64,000 nucleotides of DNA, taken from Blattabacterium cuenoti. GTDB lineage: Bacteria > Bacteroidota > Bacteroidia > Flavobacteriales > Blattabacteriaceae. Positions 30,218 through 40,725 of the stretch are shown here, piece by piece (within the stretch, counting starts at the first letter, position 1; the number at the start of each line of letters is the position of its first letter). The position numbers and the translations under genes were made by a program. Below the pieces are notes generated by a model. The model made no database searches and was not told the origin of the DNA. It saw only the letters and a list, made by a program, of their open reading frames with translations. The stretch is from the NCBI RefSeq assembly GCF_014252275.1, contig NZ_CP059214.1:403637-467636 (forward strand), read 5' to 3'.

Positions 30218-30271
30218 TGTTTTATTTATTTTCCAATAAAAAATGTTATTGTTATCTATAAACTAAAATGA

Positions 30272-31228
30272 TTAGTTTTCAAACAATCCTATGGAAATAT
30301 ATTTATTTTTCCTATTTCTAACAACAGATTGTATATCTAATTTAGATAAATGTTCGTAATGTTTAATAATTCTCTTTTTAACAAATTGACAGGCCTCTTT
30401 TGGACAAAAGTGTGCCCCACCAAGAGGTTCTTTTATAATATCATCAATAAGATTTAATTTAAACATATCTTCCGATGTTAATTTTAATGATTCTGCCAAT
30501 TTTTCTTTTTTATCCCAATTTTTCCATAATATTGTTGAACAACTTTCTGGAGAAATAACGGAATACCAAGAATTTTCCATCATTAATACTCGATCTCCTA
30601 TTCCAATTCCTAATGCTCCACCACTCGCCCCTTCTCCAATGATCAAAACAATAATAGGAACTGTTAAACACATCATCTCATAAATGTTTTTTCCTATTGC
30701 TTCTCCTTGTCCTCTCTTTTCTGCATCAATTCCTGGATATGCACCAGGAGTATCAATAAAAGTAACAATTGGTTTATTAAATTTTTCTGCTAATTTCATC
30801 AAACGTAAGGCTTTTCTATATCCTTCTGGATTTGGCATCCCAAATCTCCTATATTGTCTATCCTTAGTATTTTTTCCTTTTTGAGTTCCTATCAACATAA
30901 AAGTAATATTTTCTATTTTTCCAAACCCACCTACCATTGCCTTATCATCCCCGAAACAACGATCGCCATGTAATTCTATGAAAGAATTTTCTTCTGTAAT
31001 AGATTTTATATAATCTAAAGTGTATGGTCTATTAGGATGTCTAGATAACTGAACTCTTTGCCATGGCGTCAAATTTTTGTGTAATTTTTTGATTGTTTCT
31101 TCTAATTTAAATCGTAGCTGTTTACGAATTTTCCTCATATTAATTCCACTTTTCTTTTCTATAAGAATACAATTAATATATTGTTCTCTGATTTCTTGAA
31201 TAGGTTTTTCAAAATCTAAATATTCCAT
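30272..31228 (-). CDS. accA: acetyl-CoA carboxylase carboxyltransferase subunit alpha
   Basis: Alpha half of the carboxyltransferase that makes malonyl-CoA, the first step of fatty acid synthesis. Crotonase-fold signatures are visible: [70 protein letters not shown] and [14 protein letters not shown] chose ATG 31228 ([13 protein letters not shown]), which matches the family start. The upstream TTG at 31273 would overlap sdhB and adds an unconserved stretch. This gives 318 residues. Neighbours sdhB and dnaB are on the same strand, so it may be transcribed with the sdh genes. Confidence 0.96.
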   Translation of the reverse strand: MEYLDFEKPIQEIREQYINCILIEKKSGINMRKIRKQLRFKLEETIKKLHKNLTPWQRVQLSRHPNRPYTLDYIKSITEENSFIELHGDRCFGDDKAMVGGFGKIENITFMLIGTQKGKNTKDRQYRRFGMPNPEGYRKALRLMKLAEKFNKPIVTFIDTPGAYPGIDAEKRGQGEAIGKNIYEMMCLTVPIIVLIIGEGASGGALGIGIGDRVLMMENSWYSVISPESCSTILWKNWDKKEKLAESLKLTSEDMFKLNLIDDIIKEPLGGAHFCPKEACQFVKKRIIKHYEHLSKLDIQSVVRNRKNKYISIGLFEN

Positions 31229-31257
31229 AAGGAAAAGAAATTTCTTAATCATTTTAA

Positions 31258-32013
31258 TTAAGTGAAAGAACAAATATATTCTTTATTTAGTATTGATATG
31301 TATTCTGTAGATATCCCTTTGGGACATTCTACTTCACATGTTTTATTATTAGTACATGATCCAAATCCTTCTTCATCCATTTTTTGAACCATTTTTCTTA
31401 CTCGATTTTTTCTTTCTATTTTTCCTTGAGGTAAAAAGGAAAATTGTGCTACTTTTGCCGCAACAAATAACATTGCAGACTTATTTTTACATGCGGCTAC
31501 ACATGCTCCACATCCAATACAAGTTGCAGCATCAAATGATTTTTCAGCCTGTTCTTTCGGAACAGGAATTATATTTCCATCTATTGTTTTTCCAAATGTG
31601 TTTACAGAAATAAATCCACCTGAAATAATAATACGATCAAAAGCAGATCGATCAACGATAAGATCTCGAATAATAGGAAATGATTGTGATCTCCATGGCT
31701 CAACATATATCAATTGATTATTCTTAAATTTACGCATATGTAATTGACAAGTAGTAATTAAATGATCTGGACCATGAGCTCTTCCATTGATATATAATGA
31801 ACACATGCCACAGATTCCTTCGCGACAATCATGATCAAATGATATTGGAAAATCTTGTTTACTACGAACAATTTTATCGTTTAAAATATCAAGCATTTCT
31901 AAAAAAGAACTATTCGGAGATATGTTTTCTATTGTATAAGATTGAAAATATCCTTTTGTTTGATGATTCTTTTGTCTCCATATTTTGAGTTTAAAATTGA
32001 GAAGTTTTTTCAT
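31258..32013 (-). CDS. sdhB: succinate dehydrogenase iron-sulfur subunit
   Basis: Carries electrons from the flavoprotein to quinone. The [2Fe-2S] ligands are in [16 protein letters not shown] and the distal TCQLHM. The bacterial ferredoxin-like cluster is [12 protein letters not shown], and the last Cys set is [15 protein letters not shown]. At 251 residues it is the B558-family form used with a single cytochrome b subunit. Order sdhC-sdhA-sdhB on the minus strand is the usual one in Bacteroidota. Its stop is 29 bases before the accA start. Confidence 0.97.
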   Translation of the reverse strand: MKKLLNFKLKIWRQKNHQTKGYFQSYTIENISPNSSFLEMLDILNDKIVRSKQDFPISFDHDCREGICGMCSLYINGRAHGPDHLITTCQLHMRKFKNNQLIYVEPWRSQSFPIIRDLIVDRSAFDRIIISGGFISVNTFGKTIDGNIIPVPKEQAEKSFDAATCIGCGACVAACKNKSAMLFVAAKVAQFSFLPQGKIERKNRVRKMVQKMDEEGFGSCTNNKTCEVECPKGISTEYISILNKEYICSFT

Positions 32014-32037
32014 AAAAAAATTTTTATTTAATGTTTT

Positions 32038-34086
32038 TTATTTGTAAGAACGTGATTGAAGTTTAACAAATTCAAAATTCAACTTTTCTTTATACATAAT
32101 TTCTTTATCAATCGATTGATGATTTTTGTATTTCCACAAAGAAACATATTTATAATGTTCATCATCACGAAGAGCTTCTCCATCTTTTGTTTGATATTCT
32201 TCTCTAAAGTGACTTCCACAAGATTCCTTTCTTTTTAATGCATCCATTGCCATCAGTTCTCCAACTTCTAAAAAATCAATGACTCGAATTGCTTTTTCTA
32301 ATTCTGAATTACATCCTTCGTCAACATGCCCTGGAACAAAAACGTTTTTACAAAAATCATAACGTAATTCTTTAATTTGATGAATAGCTTTTAACAAACC
32401 TGAATGGTTTCTTATCATACCTACATTTTTCCACATAATTTTCCCCAATTCTTTATGAAAAGAATCCACAGAAATTTTTCCGTTATTTTGAATTAATAAC
32501 TTTATACCATCTTTTACAATTTCTTCTGATTGTTCAAAGGCTTTATGTTTAATCAATAAAGAATTTTCTAAACGTTCCCTTTTTTTTATAATATGTTCAG
32601 ATAGATAGTCTGCTATAGTATATGGAAGAATAAAATATCCATCCGCTAATCCTTGCATTAATGCCGATGCGCCTAGACGATTTGCTCCATGATCAGAAAA
32701 ATTAGCTTCTCCGATTATAAAACATCCTGGTATAGAAGACATTAAATTATAATCTACCCATAATCCTCCCATAGTATAATGGACAGAAGGATAAATTTTC
32801 ATAGGACTTTGATAAGGATTTTCATCGGTAATTTTTTTATACATATGGAATAAATTACCATATTTTGACTCTATTATTTGTTTCCCAAATTTATTGATAG
32901 ATTCATCATCTAATTTGGTGTAACCAAGTTCATTACATATTTCTATTCCATATCTTTTTATTGCATGATGAAAATCCAGATAAACTCCTTCATTAGTATC
33001 ATTATTTTCTATTCCAAATCCTTGATCACAACGTTCTTTAGATGCTCTTGAAGCAACATCTCTAGGAACAAGATTTCCAAAAGAAGGATAACGCCTTTCT
33101 AAAAAATAATCCCTATCATTTTCATGAACATCATTAGGAATCTTTTTTCCTTTTCTTATTAAATCAGCATCTTCCAATTTTTTAGGTACCCATATTCTTC
33201 CATCATTCCTCAATGATTCAGACATTAATGTTAGTTTTGACTGATAATTTCCATGTACAGGAATACAAGTGGGATGTATTTGAGTAAAACAAGGATTTGC
33301 AAAAAATCCTCCTTTTTTATGAACTTTCCAAATAGCACTAGCATTTGCTCCCATTGCATTAGTAGATAAAAAGAAAACATTTCCGTATCCTCCCGAAGCA
33401 ATCACAACTGCATGAGATGCATGTTTCTCAATCTTTCCGTTAATTAAATTTCTTGCAATAATCCCACGAGCATATCCATCTATCACCACTAGATCCAACA
33501 TTTCATGACGATTAAACATTTTAATTCTTCCTTTTCCTATTTGTCGAGACATAGCAGAATAACATGCTAATAAAAGTTGTTGACCAGTCTGACCTTTAGC
33601 ATAAAACGTTCTAGATACTTGAGTTCCACCAAAAGATCTAGTTTCTAAATATCCAGCATAATCTCTAGCGAATGGAACCCCTTGAGCAACACATTGATCA
33701 ATGATATTAGAAGATATTTCAGATAAACGATAAACATTGGATTCTCTTGATCTATAATCTCCACCTTTTATAGTATCATGGAAAAGTTGATAAATAGAAT
33801 CATTATCTCCTTTATAATTCTTAGCTGCATTTATTCCTCCTTGTGCGGCAACAGAATGTGCTCTTCTTGGAGAGTCTTGATAACAAAAAGTTTTTACTTG
33901 GTATCCTAATTCTGCTAAAGAAGCTGAAGCAGCACCTCCAGCTAATCCTGTTCCAATTACTATAATTTCAATGTTCTTTCTATTACTAGGAGATACGAGT
34001 TTTAATGTCTCTTTGTGATTTTTCCATTTATTTTTTAGATTACCTGATGGTATTTTTGCATCTATATCAAAAACTTCTTTCATCAT
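32038..34086 (-). CDS. sdhA: succinate dehydrogenase flavoprotein subunit
   Basis: Oxidises succinate to fumarate with covalently bound FAD, linking the citric acid cycle to the respiratory chain. The FAD-binding [18 protein letters not shown] is near residue 46. The FAD-attachment His segment [17 protein letters not shown] and the substrate region ([18 protein letters not shown]) are intact. The active-site block RDVASR and the C-terminal [10 protein letters not shown]-type motif ([13 protein letters not shown]) follow. At 682 residues it is full length. It starts 17 bases after sdhC. Confidence 0.98.
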   Translation of the reverse strand: MMKEVFDIDAKIPSGNLKNKWKNHKETLKLVSPSNRKNIEIIVIGTGLAGGAASASLAELGYQVKTFCYQDSPRRAHSVAAQGGINAAKNYKGDNDSIYQLFHDTIKGGDYRSRESNVYRLSEISSNIIDQCVAQGVPFARDYAGYLETRSFGGTQVSRTFYAKGQTGQQLLLACYSAMSRQIGKGRIKMFNRHEMLDLVVIDGYARGIIARNLINGKIEKHASHAVVIASGGYGNVFFLSTNAMGANASAIWKVHKKGGFFANPCFTQIHPTCIPVHGNYQSKLTLMSESLRNDGRIWVPKKLEDADLIRKGKKIPNDVHENDRDYFLERRYPSFGNLVPRDVASRASKERCDQGFGIENNDTNEGVYLDFHHAIKRYGIEICNELGYTKLDDESINKFGKQIIESKYGNLFHMYKKITDENPYQSPMKIYPSVHYTMGGLWVDYNLMSSIPGCFIIGEANFSDHGANRLGASALMQGLADGYFILPYTIADYLSEHIIKKRERLENSLLIKHKAFEQSEEIVKDGIKLLIQNNGKISVDSFHKELGKIMWKNVGMIRNHSGLLKAIHQIKELRYDFCKNVFVPGHVDEGCNSELEKAIRVIDFLEVGELMAMDALKRKESCGSHFREEYQTKDGEALRDDEHYKYVSLWKYKNHQSIDKEIMYKEKLNFEFVKLQSRSYK

Positions 34087-34103
34087 TCATATAAAATATT
34101 TTA

Positions 34104-34745
34104 TTAATTAAAAAAAAACCAAATAGCAATCATGGAAAAACCTGAACATATAATGAAGAGATAGATCAAACATAATCTTTGTATCCATAAAAATCTTTTT
34201 TTATTAGATAATCCCAAAGATTGAAACCCCGATTGAAATCCATGATGTAAATGAATACCTAACATAAAAAATGAAAAAACGTATACAATAGTATAATAGG
34301 GATTCTTAAATAAAGAGGTAACTAAATGATAATCGGATCTTCCTGAAAGATATTTCATAGGAATCATAAAATTTATCAAATGCAAAATTAAAAAACAAAG
34401 AATAGAAATTCCAGTATATATCATAGTACGACTGCTAAAACTTGTAGTAATATGAGAAGCATTAACAGCATAATCTATTGTATTATTTTTCTTCTTATTT
34501 TGAATATGTAATTTAATTCCCATGATAATATGAATTAAAAATCCTAATGCTAGAACATATTCAAATAATCTTATGATGAAATGTGTCCTCATGAATATTA
34601 CGGCTTCATTAAAGGATTCTTCTCCACGAAATAAGAAAAGATTAATGGTTAAATGAAATAATAAAAAAATCATAAGAAAAATACCTGTTAATGCCATAAC
34701 AATTTTCTTACCAATAGAAGAGCGAAAAAAAATATAACCACTCAC
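34104..34745 (-). CDS. sdhC: succinate dehydrogenase cytochrome b558 subunit
   Basis: Membrane anchor that binds heme and quinone for SdhAB. The 213 residues contain five hydrophobic helices. Conserved His residues lie in LLFHLTIN, GFLIHIIMG, LILHLINF and GIHLHHGFQSGFQSLG, the last being the hallmark of the single-subunit b558 family. The start is GTG at 34745 (SGYIFFRSSIGKK), in the right place for the family. First gene of sdhCAB; a cysteine desulfurase lies 46 bases upstream on the same strand. Confidence 0.95.
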   Translation of the reverse strand: MSGYIFFRSSIGKKIVMALTGIFLMIFLLFHLTINLFLFRGEESFNEAVIFMRTHFIIRLFEYVLALGFLIHIIMGIKLHIQNKKKNNTIDYAVNASHITTSFSSRTMIYTGISILCFLILHLINFMIPMKYLSGRSDYHLVTSLFKNPYYTIVYVFSFFMLGIHLHHGFQSGFQSLGLSNKKRFLWIQRLCLIYLFIICSGFSMIAIWFFFN

Positions 34746-34791
34746 TTTACAGTATTCATTTTTTGATTTAAATATAATAAGATATTTGAAA

Positions 34792-35967
34792 TTATAAAAT
34801 GTTTTTGTATTTTCCTATTTCATTTAAAGAATGAATCAACATATCTATATCTTCATTTTTATTAAAAATTCCAAAAGAAATCCTTATAGGCATTGTTTTC
34901 TTCAAAATTGAATTTTTGACAATTGACCGAATAACATGAGAAATTTCTTTTGTATTTCCACTATTACAAGAACTCCCGTTAGAGACAGAAATTCCCATTA
35001 AATCTAAACGAAAATAAAATAGATTATCTATTTTTTTTACGGGAAATAAAAAATTTATAATAGATGGAATACTTTTTTCGTAATGATCAGAAAGACCATT
35101 AAATAGAATATTTTTATTCATTTTTATTAATTGTTGAATACAATATTTTTTCAATTTTTTTAATTGATCTATATGATGAAAATGATTTGTTTGAAATAAA
35201 CGAAATGCTTCAGAAATTCCTGCAATACCAGATATATTTTCTGTTCCTGATCGTAAACCTTTTTCTTGCAATCCTCCAAGGATGGATCCTTTTATTTTTA
35301 CAAGAAGAGACTTTTTTATAAAAACAAATCCTATTCCTTTAGGACCATAGAATTTATGAGCACTTGCTGTTGCAAAATCAAAGGATAATTTTTTTATATC
35401 CAATGGATAATTTCCAATAAATTGAATTGTATCTGAATGAAAATATGCATTATATTTCTTACAAAGGAAGGAAATATTATTTACTTCTAAAATATTTCCG
35501 ATTTCATTATTAGCATACATTAAACTAACCATCATTTTCTTTTGTTTATATTTTTTTAGTAAAAATTCTACATGATTTATATCATGGACTCCTTGACTAT
35601 TAAATTGTACGAAGTGTATAGATATTTTATGTTTATAAGATAAGTCATGAATCGGTTGTAATACCGACAGATGTTCTAATTTAGAAGTGATAATATGTTC
35701 TACTCCTAAATCAAAAACAGAAGATCGTAGTATCATATTGTTTGCTTCAGTACCTCCAGAAGTAAAAATAATTTCTTCAGGAAACGCATTAATACAATTT
35801 GCTATAAATATTCTAGATTCTTCAATTAAAGATCTTGATTTTCTTCCATCACTATGTTGAATTGAAGAAGGATTTCCAAAAGAGTATTTCAAGCTATTTA
35901 TCATTACTTTTATAACCTCATTTTTCATTGGAGTTGTTGCTGCATTATCTAAATATACTCGTTTCAT
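34792..35967 (-). CDS. cysteine desulfurase (NifS/IscS family)
   Basis: PLP enzyme that takes sulfur from cysteine for Fe-S clusters and tRNA thiolation. The N-terminus YLDNAATTPM, the EIIFTSGGTEANNMIL block, the PLP-Lys segment ATASAHKFYGPKGIGF and the catalytic-Cys loop NGSSCNSGNTKEISHV are all visible. At 391 residues it is of normal length. The SCNSG loop is of the group I (IscS/NifS) type. It sits directly upstream of sdhCAB, whose B subunit needs three Fe-S clusters; this could be chance co-linearity. Which paralogue name applies cannot be decided from the sequence alone. Confidence 0.93.
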   Translation of the reverse strand: MKRVYLDNAATTPMKNEVIKVMINSLKYSFGNPSSIQHSDGRKSRSLIEESRIFIANCINAFPEEIIFTSGGTEANNMILRSSVFDLGVEHIITSKLEHLSVLQPIHDLSYKHKISIHFVQFNSQGVHDINHVEFLLKKYKQKKMMVSLMYANNEIGNILEVNNISFLCKKYNAYFHSDTIQFIGNYPLDIKKLSFDFATASAHKFYGPKGIGFVFIKKSLLVKIKGSILGGLQEKGLRSGTENISGIAGISEAFRLFQTNHFHHIDQLKKLKKYCIQQLIKMNKNILFNGLSDHYEKSIPSIINFLFPVKKIDNLFYFRLDLMGISVSNGSSCNSGNTKEISHVIRSIVKNSILKKTMPIRISFGIFNKNEDIDMLIHSLNEIGKYKNIL

Positions 35968-36151
35968 TTTAAATTATTTTTAACGTACGTTATTTACTTT
36001 ATTTACTTTTTATAATATACTAATTTACTGATCATTACTAAGCTCCTTAATAAGGATATATCATGCTTAAATATGGGGTACTTATTCAAAAAATTTCCTT
36101 AATCAAAATTGTTTTTTGTTTCAAAAAAATATGGGTTTTAAATAGGATTAA
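35968..36151. other. intergenic region between cysteine desulfurase and rny
   Basis: About 184 AT-rich bases between divergent genes. It contains two short perfect palindromes, AACGTACGTT and TCCTTAATAAGGA, which could be operator-like or chance. No full TTG/TAnnTTTG promoter is visible on either strand, and no open frame of interest. Confidence 0.3.
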
Positions 36152-37762
36152 ATGTCTATTTTATTTTTATTTAAATTGAAAAATATGGAAAAAAATGTTG
36201 GAATTTCGTTCTTAATGGGGTGGTTGATAGGCATTATAATCTGTTATCTTTTTGTAAAAAAAATTATACTAAAAACACATATTCATCAGTTAAAAAAATC
36301 AAAAATACAATTAAGAAAAATTATTAGAAATGCAGAAAAAGAAAGAGAATTTCTAAAAAGGAAACAAATGATTCAGGTAAAAAGAAAATTTATAGAACTT
36401 AGAATACAACATGAAAAACATGCACGTTTTAGAGAAAAAAAAACAATAAAAATAGAGAATCAAACGATAGAAAAAGATGAACATCTTTCTAAAGAAATAG
36501 AAATTTACTTAGAAAAAAATGATCGTTTAAAATTACAAATACAAGATTACGAAAGTAAATATAATATTCTTAAAAATAAACGAATAGAGTTTAAAAATAT
36601 TCATATTCGACAAGTTGCACTTTTAGAAAAAATCTCTAATTTATCAACTTGTCATGCTAGAGATAAACTAATAGAAATTTTACAAAGAAATATAAAGGAA
36701 CAAGCTAAATTATATATAAGAGAAATTCTCGATAAATCAAGAAAAAATGCAGAAAAGGAAGCAAAGAAAATCTTAATTCAGTCAATTCAAAGAATTGGAA
36801 AAGAACAATCCATTGAAAATTCCGTATCAATTTTCAATATTAATTCAAATGAAGTAAAAGGACGCATCATTGGTAAAGAAGGAAGAAATATTAGAGCGTT
36901 AGAAAAAGCAACAGGAGTAGAAATTATTGTAGATGATACTCCACAAACTATTCTTTTATCATGTTTTAATCCCATACGAAGAGAAGTAGCAAGAGTTTCT
37001 CTTACTAAATTAGTAATAGATGGTAGAATTCACCCAGCGAAGATTGAAGAAATAGTAAGAACTACGGAAAAAAATCTTGAAAAAGACATTCTAGAAATAG
37101 GTAAAAAAAATTTAATAGAATTAGGAATTTATGATATGCATCCAAAATTAATTAGTATGATAGGAAAAATGAAGTATCGTTTTTCTTATGGACAAAATCT
37201 TTTACAACATTCTCGTGAAGTTGCGCATTTATCATCGATGTTATCTTCTGAATTAGGATTAAATGCAAAAATTGCAAAACGTGCTGGATTATTACATGAT
37301 ATAGGAAAAATTCCTGAAACAGAATTAGAATCAGAATTTCCTCATGCTATTTTGGGAATGAAATGGGCAAAAAAATATGGAGAAACAATAGAAGTTTATA
37401 ATGCAATAGGGGGACATCATGACGAAATTGAAATGACTGGACTCATAGGACCCGTTATACAAATTTCAGATGCCATCAGTGGATCACGTCCAGGAATTCG
37501 AAAAAATTCATTCGAATCTTATTCAAGAAGATTAAAAGAATTAGAATCTATTGCTTTCAGTTTTAATGGAGTAAAAAAAGCATTTGCAATACAAGCAGGG
37601 AGAGAACTAAGAGTTTTAGTAGAAAGTAATAAAATTAATGATAAACAATCCCTACAACTTTCTTACGACATCATGAAGAAAATAAAAAATACAATCATTT
37701 ATCCTGGTCAAATAAAAGTCACAGTAATTAGAGAAATTAGATCAATACAAGTCATTAGATAA
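36152..37762 (+). CDS. rny: ribonuclease Y
   Basis: Membrane-anchored endoribonuclease that starts mRNA decay. A single N-terminal membrane helix (ISFLMGWLIGIIICYLFV, about residues 18-36) is followed by a long charged coiled coil to about residue 220. Then comes the KH RNA-binding domain (GRIIGKEGRNIRALEKATGV) and the HD hydrolase domain (RAGLLHDIGK, then IGGHHDEIEMTGL). The C-terminal QAGRELRVLVES block is intact. The ATG at 36152 adds eleven residues before a second ATG at 36185 (MEKNVG), which may be the real start. The coiled coil is unusually rich in Lys and Ile. The gene is divergent from the cysteine desulfurase. Confidence 0.96.
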   Translation: MSILFLFKLKNMEKNVGISFLMGWLIGIIICYLFVKKIILKTHIHQLKKSKIQLRKIIRNAEKEREFLKRKQMIQVKRKFIELRIQHEKHARFREKKTIKIENQTIEKDEHLSKEIEIYLEKNDRLKLQIQDYESKYNILKNKRIEFKNIHIRQVALLEKISNLSTCHARDKLIEILQRNIKEQAKLYIREILDKSRKNAEKEAKKILIQSIQRIGKEQSIENSVSIFNINSNEVKGRIIGKEGRNIRALEKATGVEIIVDDTPQTILLSCFNPIRREVARVSLTKLVIDGRIHPAKIEEIVRTTEKNLEKDILEIGKKNLIELGIYDMHPKLISMIGKMKYRFSYGQNLLQHSREVAHLSSMLSSELGLNAKIAKRAGLLHDIGKIPETELESEFPHAILGMKWAKKYGETIEVYNAIGGHHDEIEMTGLIGPVIQISDAISGSRPGIRKNSFESYSRRLKELESIAFSFNGVKKAFAIQAGRELRVLVESNKINDKQSLQLSYDIMKKIKNTIIYPGQIKVTVIREIRSIQVIR

Positions 37763-38281
37763 AAAATATTTTATATTTTGCTTTTTTATAAAAATATTTT
37801 CTTCATTTTAACGAACTAATTTTACATGAATCATCAATAGCATACAAAAATCCTAATAAAAAATAATGGAAAAACAATGCTGAATTTATAAGGATCAATA
37901 ACTACTGCAAAATTAAGAAAAATTTTATATAAAATGATTCGAAAAATCAAATATAAATTATTTCTTGTACATGAACGTCTAGGACAACAAATAAAATTTA
38001 ATAATTCATTCATATAATAGAAAGATTCTTATAATTGTAGAAACTTAACATCTGATAATAAGAACGAATCTTCTTTTTTTTTAATAAAGGATTATTTTGA
38101 ATTATCGATTTTTGTATTTATGAAGAACAATCATCTAAATGATGAAAAAATACATTTGTAAAGAAAACTTAAAAAAATACTATAATCTTCATTCATTAAA
38201 TCATATTCTTCTATTGTAGAAGCATTAATCTTTGTATATGTATTAAATATGTAATTTTATTTTTTAAAACTTATTATTACT
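37763..38281. other. gene-poor stretch with decayed reading frames
   Basis: About 519 bases without a convincing gene, the longest such gap in the window. The plus strand is riddled with stops. The minus strand holds short, overlapping, hydrophobic fragments in different frames (see the entry at 37834-38013), as expected of a gene eroded by indels. I searched for tmRNA, RNase P RNA and 4.5S RNA hallmarks (T-arm GGTTCGA, the RNase P GAGGAAAGTCC core) and saw none. Confidence 0.6.
37834..38013 (-). pseudogene. possible remnant of a membrane protein gene
   Basis: A 59-codon ATG frame encodes a hydrophobic peptide with Cys residues (start MNELLNFICCPRRSC, later LNFAVVIDPYKF). Upstream (38013-38130) another frame reads a protein-like stretch ending in the TGA that overlaps this ATG. 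Near the 3' end a shifted frame continues as FLLGFLYAIDDSCKISSLK past the stop. Together they look like one gene broken by single-base indels. I cannot name the family, and a small live gene is not excluded. Confidence 0.35.
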
Positions 38282-39703
38282 ATGAATAATTTATACGATG
38301 TTGTCATCATTGGTTCTGGACCAGGAGGATATGTTTCTGCTATTCGTTCAAGTCAACTTGGATTTCGTACCGCACTTATAGAAAAAAATAGAAAAATGGG
38401 AGGAACCTGTTTAAATGTTGGATGTATTCCTTCTAAATCATTACTTGAATCTTCAAAACATTTCTTTCTTGCAAAAGAAAATTATCATTCACATGGAATT
38501 TTTTTTGATAAATTATCTTTTGACTTTCAAAAAATGATGGAAAGAAAAAATAGAATTATACAAAATCTTAATAAAGGATTAGAATTTTTGATGAAAAAGA
38601 ACAAAATTGATATTTACAAAGGAATTGGATCATTTGAAACAAAAAATACTCTATCTGTTAAAGATTATTCTTCTTTAAAAGAACAGAAAAAAATTCATTT
38701 TAAATTTTGTATTATTTCTACAGGATCTTATCCCACTCCATTTCCTGGAATTAATTTTAATAATAAAAAAAATATTTTTTCATCTAATGATCTTTTAAAT
38801 ATTCAAAAGATTCCTAATAAAATGATTATTATAGGTGGAGGAATTATTGGATTAGAATTTGGATCAATTTTTAGTAGACTAGGAAGTAAAATTACTATTG
38901 TAGATTCCATGGATAATATTCTTTCAAATATGGATCCTTCTATTAGTCAAGGAATGAAAAATATTTTAGGAAAGCATATGGATATAAAAACTTCTATTTC
39001 TATATCTGATATTTTCTATAAAAAAGAAAAAATATATATCATTGCTTCATATAAAAATAAACCATTTACAATAGAAGGAGATTGTTGTCTTATTTCGATA
39101 GGAAGAAATCCTTATACTAAATATTTAGATTTAGAAAATATAGGAATCAAAAAAGATGATAAAGGATTTATCATAGTAAATGATTATTTCCAAACTTCCG
39201 TGAAAAACATATACGCTATCGGAGATGTGATTGGTGGTAAAATGTTAGCTCACAAAGCAGAAGAAGAAGGATTACACGTTCTAGAACATATTAGTGGAAA
39301 ATTTAGAAATACAACATTAAGATTAAACAATTATTTAATTCCTTCAGTTGTTTATACGTACCCTGAAGCTGCTAGTATTGGATATACAGAAAATGAAATT
39401 ATCGAAAAAAATATTAAATATAATATTGGAATATTTCCTATGAAATCGTTAGGAAGAGCACAATCGATTGGATGTACTGATGGATTTGTAAAAATGATTA
39501 CTGAAAAAAAAACAGATGAAATATTAGGAATTCATATTATTGGAGATCACGCTGGAGATTTAATTATGGAAGGTGCTGTTGCAATGTCATTTTATGCATC
39601 TTCTGAGGATATCTATAAAATTTGTCATCCTCATCCGACTTTAAGTGAAGCGTTTAAAGAAGTATCCTTATTAAATTTTGAGAACAGAGCAATTCATATG
39701 TAA
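38282..39703 (+). CDS. lpd: dihydrolipoyl dehydrogenase
   Basis: E3 flavoenzyme of the 2-oxoacid dehydrogenase complexes, reoxidising dihydrolipoyl groups with NAD+. It has the FAD motif IIGSGPGGYVSAI, the redox-active disulfide GGTCLNVGCIPSK (about residues 41-53), the NAD-binding GGGIIGLEFGS, the second FAD segment YAIGDVIGGKMLAHKAEEEG, and the catalytic His-Glu HPHPTLSEA at the C-terminus. At 473 residues it is complete. It stands alone between the decayed stretch and ung. No E1 or E2 genes are in this window. Confidence 0.98.
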   Translation: MNNLYDVVIIGSGPGGYVSAIRSSQLGFRTALIEKNRKMGGTCLNVGCIPSKSLLESSKHFFLAKENYHSHGIFFDKLSFDFQKMMERKNRIIQNLNKGLEFLMKKNKIDIYKGIGSFETKNTLSVKDYSSLKEQKKIHFKFCIISTGSYPTPFPGINFNNKKNIFSSNDLLNIQKIPNKMIIIGGGIIGLEFGSIFSRLGSKITIVDSMDNILSNMDPSISQGMKNILGKHMDIKTSISISDIFYKKEKIYIIASYKNKPFTIEGDCCLISIGRNPYTKYLDLENIGIKKDDKGFIIVNDYFQTSVKNIYAIGDVIGGKMLAHKAEEEGLHVLEHISGKFRNTTLRLNNYLIPSVVYTYPEAASIGYTENEIIEKNIKYNIGIFPMKSLGRAQSIGCTDGFVKMITEKKTDEILGIHIIGDHAGDLIMEGAVAMSFYASSEDIYKICHPHPTLSEAFKEVSLLNFENRAIHM

Positions 39704-39712
39704 TGGTCTACA

Positions 39713-40366
39713 TTACCAAATGATTTTTGATTTTCCAATTTTTACGAGGAAGTTATTGGTTTTTAAAAAATGTTTTGATCCGAAAAATCCCATTCGTACA
39801 GATAAAGGAGATGGATGAGATGTGGTTAATATAAAATGTTGATTATTCACAGATTTAATTAAATGATATTTTTTTTTTGCTTCTATCCCCCATAAAAGAA
39901 AAACAATGTTTTTTTTCTTTTTAGAAAGATATTGTATTATGTGATCTGTGAAAATTTCCCAACCCTTTTTTTTATGAGAACCAGCAGTTCCTTCTCTTAC
40001 GGTTAAAATAGAATTTAAAAGTAATACTCCTTGTTTAGCCCAACGAATTAAAGAACCATTTTGAGGAATTTTTTTTTCAGGAAAACAATGATGAACTTCT
40101 ATAAAAATATTTTTCAGTGAAGGAGGAATGGTGGTACCAACTGGAACAGAAAAACATAATCCATCTGCTTGATTTTTTTTATAGTAAGGATCTTGTCCTA
40201 AGATAACAACTTTTAAAATTTTTATAGGACAATACTTTAAAGCAGATAAAATTTCATTTTTTTTTGGAAAACAATAATAATTACTATATTCTTTATTAAG
40301 AAAATTTATTAGACGAATAAAATAACTTTCTTTATATTCTTTTTTCAAAAAATTATTCCAATTCAT
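39713..40366 (-). CDS. ung: uracil-DNA glycosylase
   Basis: Removes uracil from DNA, the first step of repair after cytosine deamination. Family I motifs are complete: the water-activating GQDPYY, the GLCFSVP segment, LLLNSILTVREG, and the minor-groove HPSPLS loop. I use ATG 40366 (MNWNNFLKKEY), which gives an N-terminus close to the family; an upstream in-frame ATG at 40396 would overlap ferredoxin by 17 bases. It is interesting that an AT-biased genome keeps this enzyme, since its loss would favour C-to-T change. It converges with lpd, nine bases apart. Confidence 0.95.
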   Translation of the reverse strand: MNWNNFLKKEYKESYFIRLINFLNKEYSNYYCFPKKNEILSALKYCPIKILKVVILGQDPYYKKNQADGLCFSVPVGTTIPPSLKNIFIEVHHCFPEKKIPQNGSLIRWAKQGVLLLNSILTVREGTAGSHKKKGWEIFTDHIIQYLSKKKKNIVFLLWGIEAKKKYHLIKSVNNQHFILTTSHPSPLSVRMGFFGSKHFLKTNNFLVKIGKSKIIW

Positions 40367-40379
40367 ATTAACTAAACAA

Positions 40380-40703
40380 TTATTTTTTTGCATCATGTAA
40401 AAATAATTTTTTTTTCAAAAGATTTTCTTTTGTTTCTATATTTTGATCATCTTTTATACAACAGTTCATAGGACAGATCAATACACATTGTGGCTCCTCA
40501 TGAAATCCTACACATTCTGTACATTTTTCTGAAACAATAAAATAAGTATCTTTCTTAATTGGATTATGTGATAATGTATCATGACATAAAGAGGTTCCAT
40601 CTGATATTTTCCATTTTTTTCCTCCTTCATAAATAGCATGATTTGGACATTCTGGTTCACATGCACCACAATTAATGCAATCATCAGTAATGGTTATTGA
40701 CAT
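40380..40703 (-). CDS. 4Fe-4S dicluster ferredoxin
   Basis: Small electron carrier of 107 residues. The first cluster motif is CINCGACEPECP near the N-terminus and the second is CTECVGFHEEPQCVLICP, with the insert typical of the YfhL/Alvin-type ferredoxins. A short Lys-rich tail follows. The redox partner is not evident from the neighbours (ung and ribD). The name fdx is often used, but the subfamily is uncertain. Confidence 0.92.
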   Translation of the reverse strand: MSITITDDCINCGACEPECPNHAIYEGGKKWKISDGTSLCHDTLSHNPIKKDTYFIVSEKCTECVGFHEEPQCVLICPMNCCIKDDQNIETKENLLKKKLFLHDAKK

Positions 40704-40725
40704 GTTATAAATTAATTTTAAAAAA

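Noticed and set aside
37763-38281. tmRNA, RNase P RNA or SRP RNA in the large gap
   Set aside because: No tRNA-like T-arm, RNase P core or SRP Alu/tetraloop signature could be found; the sequence is AT-rich throughout.
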